Below the pieces are notes generated by a model. It did not search any database and was not told the DNA's origin. It worked only from the letters and a program-made list of their open reading frames with translations. From contig NZ_MWQI01000001.1 of the NCBI RefSeq assembly GCF_002210345.1, positions 1 to 64,000 on the forward strand: DNA of 64,000 bases, written 5' to 3'. Positions 24,615-32,383 of this stretch are shown piece by piece. Position 1 is the first letter of the stretch, and each line of letters opens with the position of its first letter. Position numbers and translations under genes: made by a program. Source of the DNA: Fibrobacter sp. UWB4. GTDB taxonomy: Bacteria; Fibrobacterota; Fibrobacteria; Fibrobacterales; Fibrobacteraceae.

Positions 24615-24620
24615 AATATA
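24615..24620 (-). promoter_or_regulatory. Candidate -10 element, leaderless start of ferredoxin gene
   Basis: TATATT on the minus strand, then CTCGCTT and ATG 24607. The -35 position falls inside a heptad repeat. Confidence 0.5.
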
Positions 24621-24627
24621 TAAAAAT

Positions 24628-24657
24628 AGTTATTAGTTATTAGTTACTAGTTGCTAG
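24628..24657 (-). repeat. Degenerate 7-bp tandem repeat upstream of ferredoxin
   Basis: On the plus strand GTTATTA / GTTATTA / GTTACTA / GTTGCTA, perfect 7-base phasing with drifting third and fourth bases. On the sense strand of the ferredoxin gene it reads CTAATAAC, as upstream of the GH57-like gene. Confidence 0.7.
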
Positions 24658-24680
24658 AAAAAATCGTATTTCGTTAGAAA

Positions 24681-24710
24681 AGGAGATGCCCCGCCGGAGC
24701 GGGGCATGAC
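24681..24710. repeat. REP-like palindrome, copy D (variant)
   Basis: AGGAGATGCCCCGC-CGGA-GCGGGGCATGAC. It keeps the GGAGATGCCC...GGGCATGAC frame of copy A, but the stem has changed on both arms in a compensating way. A heptad stretch (TTTCGTC/TCTCGTC) follows at 24740-24759. Confidence 0.75.
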
Positions 24711-24760
24711 ATCTTTCGTCTGTAGCCACATCGTGGCGTTCTTTCGTCTCTCGTCTGCTA

Positions 24761-26224
24761 TTACTTCTGCATTATGTAGAATGCGGAGAGCCAGGCGTGG
24801 AGGCGTTCCCAGCCCTCGTCATCTGCTTGCGCGATGGAGTTCGGGCCGAGCGAGAAAACGGTCAAGTCTTCGAGCTTGTGTTTTCCGACGGTGAATCCTG
24901 GAAAGTTGATGAAGGCATTTTGCATGTTGCTATCTTCGACAATCTTTCCGTCTACGGCGATGACGAGGTGGTTCAGCTTGACAAACATCGCAATATGGTG
25001 GCGCTTGCCGTCTAGAACCTTATGGCAGGACGAATCCTTGATAACAAAAAAGCCATTTTTGTACGTCGTGTCGGTAGAGTATCTCTTGTAGAAGTTGGCG
25101 CAGAGCTCTTCGTAATCATCACCGGTTCTCATACGGTAGATGACATCGTTCTTTTCTTGGGACTTGAGGAAAATGGAGTCGATGTTTTCGATCGTGCTTC
25201 CATCTTTTTGAATCCAGAAACTGATGCCAAAACTGTTGCTGTAACCGTTGATGTTGTCGTTGTAGCCGTTTTCGGAGACGCTCAAGTCCGCTTCTGTCTC
25301 GGCGTAAGCCTTGGCAACTTGCATCGGGGGGAGGCTTGAATCGCTGGATGCAACTGTGAACTTGTATGTGCCGACATCGAAATTCGGGATGACGGTCAGG
25401 TAACCGTCATCGTTGCCAGAAACCTTGTAGAGCGCAAGCGTGTCGCCGTCCTTGTTCAAGAGAACCGGGTTCTTGAGGTCTGTGCTGAGCGAAACCGGAA
25501 CGATCACAGAATCGAGAGTCTTTTTGCCATTGAGCTTTTTAGCTGCGGTCAGGGCTTCTTCCGGCACGGTGACTGTGACTATAGTCGAAGAGACTTCGAG
25601 CTTTTCGCCGGGAACAAAGTCCCACTTGACGTTTCGCGTCGAGGTGTCGCAACCGGCGCCTCGGATGAGGATGATGTTCGTGAATTCTGCAGGCGGAATT
25701 TCATCGAGCTTGACGATTCCCGACTTGAGGTCGCTTTCGCTGACTGCGGTGCAGTTGAGCGTACCTGTGATGCAGAGCGTGTCGCCTTTGTCGAGGTCAT
25801 ACGTGTTGAGATCGAGTTCAAGGCTTGCATTCTCTTCGAGCTTTGCTTCGGGGACGTTGAGCGTCTGCAGGTCGGTCTTGGAGTCTTCGACGGTGAGCGT
25901 GATGTAGGCGGACTGCGTGTGTTCCGTGTTGCTGATCTGCAAGGCGTAGTCGCCAGCGGGGATGCTGTCAATCGTGTACTTGCCGTCTTCGTCTGTCGTG
26001 TCGGTCTTGATGGGGGCCATGCGGGCGGCAATGTGCGTTGCCGAAATCAGGTCCACCCTTGCGCTTGTAGCGGGCGTTCCGTTTTCGTTGATGATGATGC
26101 CTGCGATGGTCGTGCCGGATTCAGTTTCTGTGAGTACGCCGGCGTGGTTTTCGTCGGAGCAAGCCGAGAAAATCGATGCGAGGGCAAAAACCCCTGCTAT
26201 ATTAATAATCTTAAAGTTCATCAT
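24761..26224 (-). CDS. Lipoprotein with carboxypeptidase-regulatory and LamG-like domains (paired with TIGR02147)
   Basis: A 487-residue protein with a lipoprotein signal (lipobox FSAC, Cys about residue 22). Residues about 40-115 form a carboxypeptidase-regulatory-like domain (TIAGIIINENGTPATSARVDL...DEDGKYTIDSIPAGDYALQI). The C-terminal ~180 residues (FGISFWIQKDGS, KRHHIAMFVKLNHLVIAVDGKIV, FTVGKHKLEDLTVF) resemble a LamG/concanavalin-like sandwich, a fold often used for carbohydrate binding. It is probably an outer-membrane surface lipoprotein. Its ATG overlaps the TIGR02147 stop by four bases (ATGA), so it is translationally coupled to that gene. Confidence 0.72.
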   Translation of the reverse strand: MMNFKIINIAGVFALASIFSACSDENHAGVLTETESGTTIAGIIINENGTPATSARVDLISATHIAARMAPIKTDTTDEDGKYTIDSIPAGDYALQISNTEHTQSAYITLTVEDSKTDLQTLNVPEAKLEENASLELDLNTYDLDKGDTLCITGTLNCTAVSESDLKSGIVKLDEIPPAEFTNIILIRGAGCDTSTRNVKWDFVPGEKLEVSSTIVTVTVPEEALTAAKKLNGKKTLDSVIVPVSLSTDLKNPVLLNKDGDTLALYKVSGNDDGYLTVIPNFDVGTYKFTVASSDSSLPPMQVAKAYAETEADLSVSENGYNDNINGYSNSFGISFWIQKDGSTIENIDSIFLKSQEKNDVIYRMRTGDDYEELCANFYKRYSTDTTYKNGFFVIKDSSCHKVLDGKRHHIAMFVKLNHLVIAVDGKIVEDSNMQNAFINFPGFTVGKHKLEDLTVFSLGPNSIAQADDEGWERLHAWLSAFYIMQK

Positions 26225-27060
26225 GCTTTAACCTCCGGATCGAGGTTAGAGAACAGGTGCAAGTTCATCTGGTAAACACCGCTTGCTTTTTCGTTATCTT
26301 CGCTGATGATGCGTCTTGCCTTGGCCTTGAATTCCTGGAGTTCGGATTCAAGTTTCTTGTAGGCGTTGTTCGAGATGCTGAAGGTGAGCGTGCTCATGAC
26401 GGTCGGCATCTTGGGGCGCGTGATGAGCGCCTGCTTCGAAAGCTCAAAACATTGCAACTGGTACTGCTTGATGAGTTCTGCGTTGTTGTATGGACCACTG
26501 GAAATGGATTCCTTGGTCGGCTTCCAAAAACCCGCTTCGTTCTTGCGGGCGAGTCCCAGCTTTTCCAAAAGGGATAGCGAGTCCTTGAGCTTCCCTAGTG
26601 GAATTTTCGGGAAGATTCTCTTTTGTACGGGGGTCAAGTCGTCTGTAACGTCCATAGCATCAAGAATAGCAAACATAGCGCTATGGTACCAGTGGTTATA
26701 GTATTCGTAGGTGTTCGAATCGAGGATATGCTGCGGATTGGGGTGCAGGTGCAAAAGTTCTTCCATGGCTGCGCTGCGGGCGGTTTCGGTTTTTGCCTGG
26801 TCGAGCTTCACCATGGTCTCGAAGTACTTTGCGGCTTTCTTGTTGAGGCCGAGGACTTCGATGAACTTGGCTGTCATGCGGGGGCTGACCTTTTTCCCTC
26901 TGAGAACATCGGCAAAGTAGCTGCGCGTCTTGGGGAGGCCGAGCATATTGCAGATTCCGGTACGGGTGAATTCCGGGTCGGACTGGACTCTGGCCGCCTG
27001 GTATTCTTCCAAGTACTTGCGGAAGTGCGTAAACTGGTAAATGTCGATATAGTTTTCCAC
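26221..27060 (-). CDS. TIGR02147-family protein (regulator-like), copy 2
   Basis: 279 residues from GTG 27060. The frame is open upstream to 27207, but that part is repeat sequence; GTG 27060 gives an N-terminus (ENYIDIYQFTHFRKYL) that matches copy 1 (DKFIDIFQFTHFRKYL), and a TATATT hexamer sits six bases before it. The proteins are similar from end to end, with the same putative helix-turn-helix (NMLGLPKTRSYFADVLRGKKV) and winged-helix-like block (LKDSLSLLEKLGLARKNEAGFWK). The downstream lipoprotein overlaps by four bases. The role is unproven; DNA binding is an inference. Confidence 0.75.
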   Translation of the reverse strand: MENYIDIYQFTHFRKYLEEYQAARVQSDPEFTRTGICNMLGLPKTRSYFADVLRGKKVSPRMTAKFIEVLGLNKKAAKYFETMVKLDQAKTETARSAAMEELLHLHPNPQHILDSNTYEYYNHWYHSAMFAILDAMDVTDDLTPVQKRIFPKIPLGKLKDSLSLLEKLGLARKNEAGFWKPTKESISSGPYNNAELIKQYQLQCFELSKQALITRPKMPTVMSTLTFSISNNAYKKLESELQEFKAKARRIISEDNEKASGVYQMNLHLFSNLDPEVKA

Positions 27061-27066
27061 GAGTCT

Positions 27067-27072
27067 AATATA
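27067..27072 (-). promoter_or_regulatory. Candidate -10 element, leaderless start of TIGR02147 copy 2
   Basis: TATATT on the minus strand, then AGACTC and GTG 27060: the same six-base spacing as at copy 1 (TACATT, TGGAGT, ATG). Confidence 0.5.
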
Positions 27073-27170
27073 ATATTTATGAGAACTAAGGTGAGAACAT
27101 TTTTTGAGAAATAGCATTAAAATGTGATGTATGTCTGCTTGATAGTTTCTTACTTTTTTGTTACGATAAA

Positions 27171-27212
27171 GCCGGGCGTTGCGGGCTGGCGTCTGAAGCC
27201 CGCTCAAAGGGG
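27171..27212. repeat. Dispersed repeat GCCGGGCGTTGCGGGCTGG, copy 2
   Basis: Matches 20882-20923 with about two mismatches. It begins a gene-free stretch (27061-27578, about 520 bp) made almost wholly of repeats and ending in the nuo promoter. Confidence 0.7.
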
Positions 27213-27250
27213 GAGCAAAAGACGAGGCTTTTGCGAGGGGGACGCTTCCC

Positions 27251-27537
27251 CCAACTACCCACCAACTACTATCTACTGCCTACTTGTAAATTCGCTACGC
27301 TCATTTACCAAATACTAGGCTCGGAAATGTCGGTGCGAGCACCGCCGCTTCTCTCGCCTTACGTATTTGTCCTACTTCCAGCTTCCTGCTGTCTACCTCC
27401 TATTGCTTACTTCCTACCGCCTACTTCTTACTTTTTTATTGCATTTTAAAAATGGGCGTGTCCGGTGCGAAAAAACAGCTTTTTCCTAAAGCTTCAACCG
27501 CTTACTTCTTACTTCCTACTTCCTACTTTCTACTATT
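27251..27537 (+). repeat. Three heptad-repeat blocks upstream of nuoB
   Basis: 27251-27286, 27370-27433 and 27500-27537 are each phased at 7 bp, with units such as CTACTTC, CTACCGC, TTACTTC and TCCTACT. Between them are small hairpins, e.g. GTAAAT...ATTTAC near 27285-27308 and CGGTG-CGAG-CACCG near 27336. No reading frame here resembles nuoA. Confidence 0.65.
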
Positions 27538-27544
27538 AAATTTC

Positions 27545-27550
27545 TATCTT
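27545..27550 (+). promoter_or_regulatory. Candidate -10 of the nuo operon
   Basis: TATCTT; transcription would start near 27557, leaving a ~22-nt leader that carries GAGG (27567-27570) at good spacing to ATG 27579. Confidence 0.35.
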
Positions 27551-27578
27551 TAGGCGCGAATTTTATGAGGTAACTCCT

Positions 27579-28214
27579 ATGGGTAATGAGGCAGAAAAGC
27601 CGAATATCATTACGTCCTCGCTTGATTTTTTGGTCAACTGGGGGCGTTCTAATTCACTGTGGCCGTTCCCTTACGGTACGGCTTGTTGTGCAATCGAATT
27701 CATGAGTACGGAAGTGGGTCGTTATGACCTTTCACGTATCGGTTCTGAATACGTGCGTTTTACGCCGCGTCAGTCCGATGTGCTGCTTGTTGCAGGTACG
27801 ATCACTTACAAGCAGGCTCCGATCTTAAAGCGCATCTATGAGCAGATGGCTGAACCTCGCTGGGTCATTGCCATGGGTGCATGCGCAAGCTCTGGCGGTT
27901 TCTATGACTGCTACTGCACGGTCCCTGGTATCGACCACATTATCCCGGTGGATGTGTATATCGGTGGTTGCCCTCCGCGTCCGGAAGCTTTCTTCGATGC
28001 CATGTTTGACTTGCAGAAGAAAGTCAAGGATGAATCCTTCATGAAACAGCGCGCCGAAAGCATCAAGGACCAGCTTGAAATGATCAAGGCAAAGACTGCC
28101 GAAGCAAAGCGCGACATTGCCGCTTGCGCCCACGAAAAAATCGTGGACATCAAGGACTTCATGAAAGAAAAGCAAGAAAATCTTGTAAAGAAAGCCCAGT
28201 TCTGGAAGGAGTAG
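27579..28214 (+). CDS. nuoB: NADH-quinone oxidoreductase subunit B
   Basis: A 211-residue subunit that holds cluster N2, the last iron-sulfur centre before quinone. The ligands are visible: adjacent Cys35-Cys36 (GTACCAIEF), Cys102 (GACASSGG) and Cys131 (IGGCPPRPE). After the usual end (about residue 155) there is a ~55-residue charged helical tail (SFMKQRAESIKDQLEMIKAK and onward) that is not part of standard NuoB. It is the first gene of the operon; no nuoA precedes it. The next gene starts after four bases. Confidence 0.96.
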   Translation: MGNEAEKPNIITSSLDFLVNWGRSNSLWPFPYGTACCAIEFMSTEVGRYDLSRIGSEYVRFTPRQSDVLLVAGTITYKQAPILKRIYEQMAEPRWVIAMGACASSGGFYDCYCTVPGIDHIIPVDVYIGGCPPRPEAFFDAMFDLQKKVKDESFMKQRAESIKDQLEMIKAKTAEAKRDIAACAHEKIVDIKDFMKEKQENLVKKAQFWKE

Positions 28215-28218
28215 AAGA

Positions 28219-28821
28219 ATGACTGTTGAAGAAATCTTCGCCGCCCTTGAAGGAAAGTTTGACGTCAAGCGCGAACCGCTCGACAAGTGGGGTATCACGG
28301 CAGTCGTTGCTGCTCCCTATCTGCATAACGTAGTCCAGTTCCTCAAGGAAGAAGCCGGCATCAAGTTCGATATGCTCGTGGACATTGCCGGTATCGACTA
28401 CTTGACTTACCCGAATCACGAAGGCCCTCGCTTTGCGGTCTCTTATGCTTTCAAGAGCATGAAGAATCCGGGTGCCCGCATCCGTCTTAAGGTGCTGGTG
28501 TCCGAAGAAAGCCTCAAGGTCCCGACGATTAGCGACCTCTATGCCAATGCCAACTGGTACGAACGCGAAGTCTATGACCAGTTCGGTGTGATTTTCGAAG
28601 GTCATCCGGACCTCCGCCGCCTGTTGAACCACGTTGAATTTGTTGGCCATCCGCTCCGCAAGGATTACCCGGCCCAGAAGCGCCAGTGGCTCTCGACAAA
28701 CGACTACCTGCTTCCGGAACTCGAAAAGCGTCTCGAAGAACTTGGCTACAAGGTCATCCAGCGCTCTAAGGAAGTGGAAACGAACGACAATGAATTTTTG
28801 GAAGGGAGTATCAAGGCATGA
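28219..28821 (+). CDS. nuoC: NADH-quinone oxidoreductase subunit C
   Basis: A 200-residue peripheral-arm subunit (30 kDa subunit homolog). The signature YEREVYDQFGVIFEGHPDLRRLL followed by HPLRKDYP is clear. In some bacteria NuoC and NuoD are fused; here they are separate, with a 4-bp ATGA overlap to nuoD. GGAG precedes the start. Confidence 0.95.
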   Translation: MTVEEIFAALEGKFDVKREPLDKWGITAVVAAPYLHNVVQFLKEEAGIKFDMLVDIAGIDYLTYPNHEGPRFAVSYAFKSMKNPGARIRLKVLVSEESLKVPTISDLYANANWYEREVYDQFGVIFEGHPDLRRLLNHVEFVGHPLRKDYPAQKRQWLSTNDYLLPELEKRLEELGYKVIQRSKEVETNDNEFLEGSIKA

Positions 28822-30011
28822 TCGTATTAGATCCGAATGGCGAAAAGCTGAATTTGATGCCCTTGAACGTTGGGCCTAGCCACCCGGCAACTCACGGTTG
28901 CTTGCGATTCTTGACCGCTATGGATGGTGAAACCATCGTGGCATCCGTCGAAGAAATCGGCTACCTGCACCGCGGGTTCGAAAAAATGGTCGAACGCGGC
29001 ACTTGGCAGCAAGTTGTCCCGTACACGGACCGCTTGAACTACTGCTCTGCTATCATGAACAACATTGCGTTCTGCCGTGCAGTCGAAAACATGTTCGGTG
29101 TTGAAATCCCGGAACGTTCCAAGGTCCTCCGCGTGATCGTGAACGAACTTTCCCGTATCAATGACCACTTTGTGTGCGTCGCTGCTGCGTTCCAGGACTT
29201 GGGCGGTACGACTCCGTTCATGTACGCCTTCAACCCGCGTGAAGAAATCATGTGCATCTGGGAAAAGCTCACAGGTGCACGCCTTACGAACAGCTTTGCT
29301 CGCATTGGCGGTCTCTACCGCGATAGCTACGAAGGTTTTGAACAGGACGTTCTCGCAGCCCTCAATTCTACCGAAAAGGCTTTGAAGGACTTGCACGCCT
29401 GCTTGGACAGAAACCGCATCTTCCTCGACCGTACGGTGGGCATCGGCAAGATTTCTGCCGAAAAGGCCATTAGCTACGGCTGGACCGGTCCGTGCCTCCG
29501 CGCATCCGGTGTTGCTTCTGACCTCCGCAAGGACGAACCGTATTACGATTACGAAACCTACGACTGGGAAGTCGTGGTCGGCACTCAGGGCGACTGCAAC
29601 GACCGTCTGCAGGTTCGTTTGGCTGAAATTGAAGAATCCGTGAAGATTGTGCGCCAGGCTTTGAAGCGCCTCGCTCCGGGTCCGGTCGATATCGTCGATC
29701 CGCGTATCCGCGTACCGGCTCACAAGCTCGCTTACCAGGATATGGAAGGCCTTATCGGTCGCTTCAAGAGCGTTTACGAAGGCATCCGCGTTCCGGAAGG
29801 CGAATACTACTGCGGGAGCGAATGCGCTAACGGTGAACTTGGCTTCACGATTATTTCTGACGGCTCTGGCCATCCGTACCGCATCAAGGTGCGTCCGCCT
29901 TGCCTTACGCAGTTTGCTGCATTCCATGAACTCGTCGAAGGCGGTCTCTTGGCTGACTCCATGGCCGTGCTTTCGGGTCTCAACATTATTGCTGGAGAAC
30001 TTGACCGATGA
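28818..30011 (+). CDS. nuoD: NADH-quinone oxidoreductase subunit D
   Basis: A 397-residue 49-kDa-type subunit that forms the quinone site with NuoB. Hallmarks are NVGPSHPATHGCLRF, EEIGYLHRGFEKMVE, DRLNYCSAIMNNIAF and the C-terminal SGLNIIAGELDR. It is homologous to the large subunit of NiFe hydrogenases but lacks their nickel-binding cysteine pairs. Overlaps nuoC and nuoE by four bases each. Confidence 0.96.
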   Translation: MIVLDPNGEKLNLMPLNVGPSHPATHGCLRFLTAMDGETIVASVEEIGYLHRGFEKMVERGTWQQVVPYTDRLNYCSAIMNNIAFCRAVENMFGVEIPERSKVLRVIVNELSRINDHFVCVAAAFQDLGGTTPFMYAFNPREEIMCIWEKLTGARLTNSFARIGGLYRDSYEGFEQDVLAALNSTEKALKDLHACLDRNRIFLDRTVGIGKISAEKAISYGWTGPCLRASGVASDLRKDEPYYDYETYDWEVVVGTQGDCNDRLQVRLAEIEESVKIVRQALKRLAPGPVDIVDPRIRVPAHKLAYQDMEGLIGRFKSVYEGIRVPEGEYYCGSECANGELGFTIISDGSGHPYRIKVRPPCLTQFAAFHELVEGGLLADSMAVLSGLNIIAGELDR

Positions 30012-31069
30012 GAGAACATATTACTGGCGCTGTCCAATTTGTCTCGAACAATCATTTGAAGTTCGACCGTCCGGCGCAGCCGATTGATGCTTTGCCGGAT
30101 CCGGGCCAGAAGTTTGGCTATGTGAACAAGCCTGTGCCGCAGCCGCCTACGGCTGAAGTGCTCGCCAAGCTCAATACGCCTGAAATCAAGGAACGCTGCG
30201 CTGATTTGCTCAGCCGCTATCCGGTCGGTCAGGCAGCACTTCTCGAAGTGCTTTGGCTCGTGCAGGGCGTGTTTGGCTGGGTGCCGCGTGAAGGTATCCG
30301 CTGGGCTGCTAATGTCTGCGGTTGCGCTCCGGCTCATGCTCTTGGCGTTGCTACGTTCTACACGATGTACAACCACGCTCCGAAGGGCAAGTTCCTCTTG
30401 CAGTTCTGCCGTAACATCAGCTGCACGATCAAGGGCGCTCCGAGCCTTATCGCTTATGTGGAACATGCTTTGAACATCAAGACGGGCGAAACGACTCCGG
30501 ATGGTCTCTTTACGATCCTCCAGGTGGAATGCCTCGGTTCTTGCGGCAACGGCCCGATGATGCTCGTGAACGACGACTTCGCTACAGACGCTGATGGCGA
30601 CGTGCTCACGATGAAGCCGGGTACAAAGCTTACGACCGACAGCATCGACCGCATCCTCAAGTGGTGCTATGCTCATGAAAATAACATCCCGAAGCACGAT
30701 GTGCTCGGCGGTACGGTGAAGGGCCACTGCGGTCATCCGGGCGCTCCGGGTGCTATTGCAAAGCCGCAGGTAGCTGACTACGCTCCTCCTTCTCCGGTTT
30801 TGAATGTCAAGTCCGAAGCTGACGAAACGGGTGCTACCCTCACTTGGAAGGGCGCTCCGGAATTCACGAAGATTGTCGTCGAAAAGAAGAATGGCAATGA
30901 CTGGGTCGCTGTGGGCGAGCCGGGCGTGAAGGACAAGGCTTTTGTGGACCCGAACGGAAAGGTCGGCGACGAATACCGTATGATTGCGACCTCCGGTGAA
31001 CGTGTTGCTAAACCCTCGGCTGTTGCTGTGACCAAGCAGAAGCCCGCACCGGAACAAAAGGCGGTTTAA
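30008..31069 (+). CDS. nuoE: NADH-quinone oxidoreductase subunit E with C-terminal FN3-like domain
   Basis: 353 residues, about twice the usual length. Residues ~55-225 are the thioredoxin-like NuoE domain with the [2Fe-2S] (N1a) ligands in CRNISC (Cys133, Cys138) and CLGSCG (Cys175, Cys179). A linker with HCGHPGAPG follows. Residues ~259-345 look like a fibronectin type III domain: PPSPVLNVKSEADETGATLTW (one residue more than I quote as motif: key features are PxP, the LTW strand, KIVVEKK, DEYRMIATSG and PSAVAVT). A short Lys/Pro/Ala tail ends the protein. The reading frame is intact and the codon use is uniform. It overlaps nuoD by four bases; nuoF follows after two. Confidence 0.9.
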   Translation: MREHITGAVQFVSNNHLKFDRPAQPIDALPDPGQKFGYVNKPVPQPPTAEVLAKLNTPEIKERCADLLSRYPVGQAALLEVLWLVQGVFGWVPREGIRWAANVCGCAPAHALGVATFYTMYNHAPKGKFLLQFCRNISCTIKGAPSLIAYVEHALNIKTGETTPDGLFTILQVECLGSCGNGPMMLVNDDFATDADGDVLTMKPGTKLTTDSIDRILKWCYAHENNIPKHDVLGGTVKGHCGHPGAPGAIAKPQVADYAPPSPVLNVKSEADETGATLTWKGAPEFTKIVVEKKNGNDWVAVGEPGVKDKAFVDPNGKVGDEYRMIATSGERVAKPSAVAVTKQKPAPEQKAV

Positions 31070-31071
31070 TT

Positions 31072-32379
31072 ATGGCTGAATGTGTAAAAGTTTGTACGCA
31101 GAATTTTGGCAAGGGCGCCCAGGACATCGAAGTCTATAAGAAGCTGGGTGGCTACTCCAACATTTCTGAACGCTTGTTCAACATGAGCCAGTTTGAGCTC
31201 ATCGATTACGTGCAACGTTCTAACCTCCGCGGACGCGGTGGTGCAGGCTTCCCGACTGGCATGAAGTGGAGCTTTGTGCCGCGTGGTACGGGCAAGCCGG
31301 TTTACATTGTCGTAAACGCTGACGAAGGCGAAGGCGGTACCTTTAAGGACCACTTCCTCATGCTCGAAGATCCGCACCGCTTGATCGAAGGCCTTATCAT
31401 TGCCGCTTGGGCTCTTGGCTCTCGCGCAGCCTACATCTACTGCCGTGGCGAATTCCTCCCGTGCATCGAAGCCTTGAACAAGGCTTTGAACCAGGCTTAC
31501 GCTGCTGGCTACCTCGGCGAAAACATTTGCGGCACGAAGTTCAGCTTTGATATCTTTGTGCATCGCGGTGCTGGCGCCTACATTTGCGGTGAAGAAACTG
31601 CTCTTATTAACTCTCTTGAAGGCCAGAAGGGCCAGCCGCGCTTGAAGCCGCCGTTCCCGGCTGTTTGCGGTGCCTGGAAGTCCCCGACTTGCGTGAACAA
31701 CGTCGAAACCATCATGTCGCTTCCGTGGATTTTGAGCCACGACCCGAGCGACTACGCCAAGATGGGTACGCCGCGCGCCGGTGGTACGAAGGTGTTCTGC
31801 ATTTCCGGTGACGTGAAGAACCCGGGCGTGTACGAAGCTCCTCTCGGCACTCCGATGATGACTATGATTAACGATTACGCCGGTGGCGTTGTGGGTGGCA
31901 AGCTCAAGGCTGTGCTCCCGGGCGGTTCCTCTTGCGCTCCCTTGACTGCAGAAGAAGCTGCAGTCGCCACGATGGACTACGAATGCCTCGCCTCGATGAA
32001 GACGATGTTCGGTTCTGGCGCTATGATCGTGATTAACGATACGCACAACATGGCAGACCTCTTGAATTGCCTCGGCAACTTCTACAGCCATGAATCTTGC
32101 GGCCAGTGCACGCCGTGCCGTGAAGGTACAGGTCTCTTGCACCGCATCTTGAACCAGATGGTGGCCGGCAACGGTCATGATGGCGATGTGGAACTCATGC
32201 AGAGCCTTTCTAGCGGATTTGGTGGCGTGACTATTTGCCCGCTCTCCATTTCTTTGGGTGGCCCGGTCTCGAGCTACACTGCAAAGTTCCGTGCGGACTT
32301 TGACGAATATATCGCTAAGAACCCCGAACACGCAAAACCGCGTATTCAAGAAACAAGTCGTCCTGGAATTTTCTGGTAA
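31072..32379 (+). CDS. nuoF: NADH-quinone oxidoreductase subunit F
   Basis: A 435-residue NADH- and FMN-binding subunit holding cluster N3. Motifs: RGRGGAGFPTGMKWSF (NADH site), NADEGEGGTFKDH (FMN region; the common sequence is GEPGTFKDR, so a Pro is Gly here), GAGAYICGEETAL and the cluster ligands ESCGQCTPCREG (about 342-353) plus Cys near 388 (TICPL). Electrons enter complex I here. Two bases separate it from nuoE. Confidence 0.96.
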   Translation: MAECVKVCTQNFGKGAQDIEVYKKLGGYSNISERLFNMSQFELIDYVQRSNLRGRGGAGFPTGMKWSFVPRGTGKPVYIVVNADEGEGGTFKDHFLMLEDPHRLIEGLIIAAWALGSRAAYIYCRGEFLPCIEALNKALNQAYAAGYLGENICGTKFSFDIFVHRGAGAYICGEETALINSLEGQKGQPRLKPPFPAVCGAWKSPTCVNNVETIMSLPWILSHDPSDYAKMGTPRAGGTKVFCISGDVKNPGVYEAPLGTPMMTMINDYAGGVVGGKLKAVLPGGSSCAPLTAEEAAVATMDYECLASMKTMFGSGAMIVINDTHNMADLLNCLGNFYSHESCGQCTPCREGTGLLHRILNQMVAGNGHDGDVELMQSLSSGFGGVTICPLSISLGGPVSSYTAKFRADFDEYIAKNPEHAKPRIQETSRPGIFW

Positions 32380-32383
32380 TAAT

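Noticed and set aside
24706-24894. 62-codon plus-strand frame before the LamG-type lipoprotein gene
   Set aside because: It reads through the REP-like and heptad repeats and then antisense to the lipoprotein; no sign of a real gene.
27061-27207. N-terminal extension of TIGR02147 copy 2
   Set aside because: It is repeat-derived and has no counterpart in copy 1; GTG 27060 aligns with the start of copy 1.
27124-27449. Short open frames before nuoB as possible nuoA
   Set aside because: They translate repeat sequence, have no three-helix NuoA pattern and no conserved motif.
32258-32383. Longer N-terminus for nuoG
   Set aside because: It lies inside nuoF in another frame; ATG 32384 directly after the nuoF stop gives the normal NuoG N-terminus.
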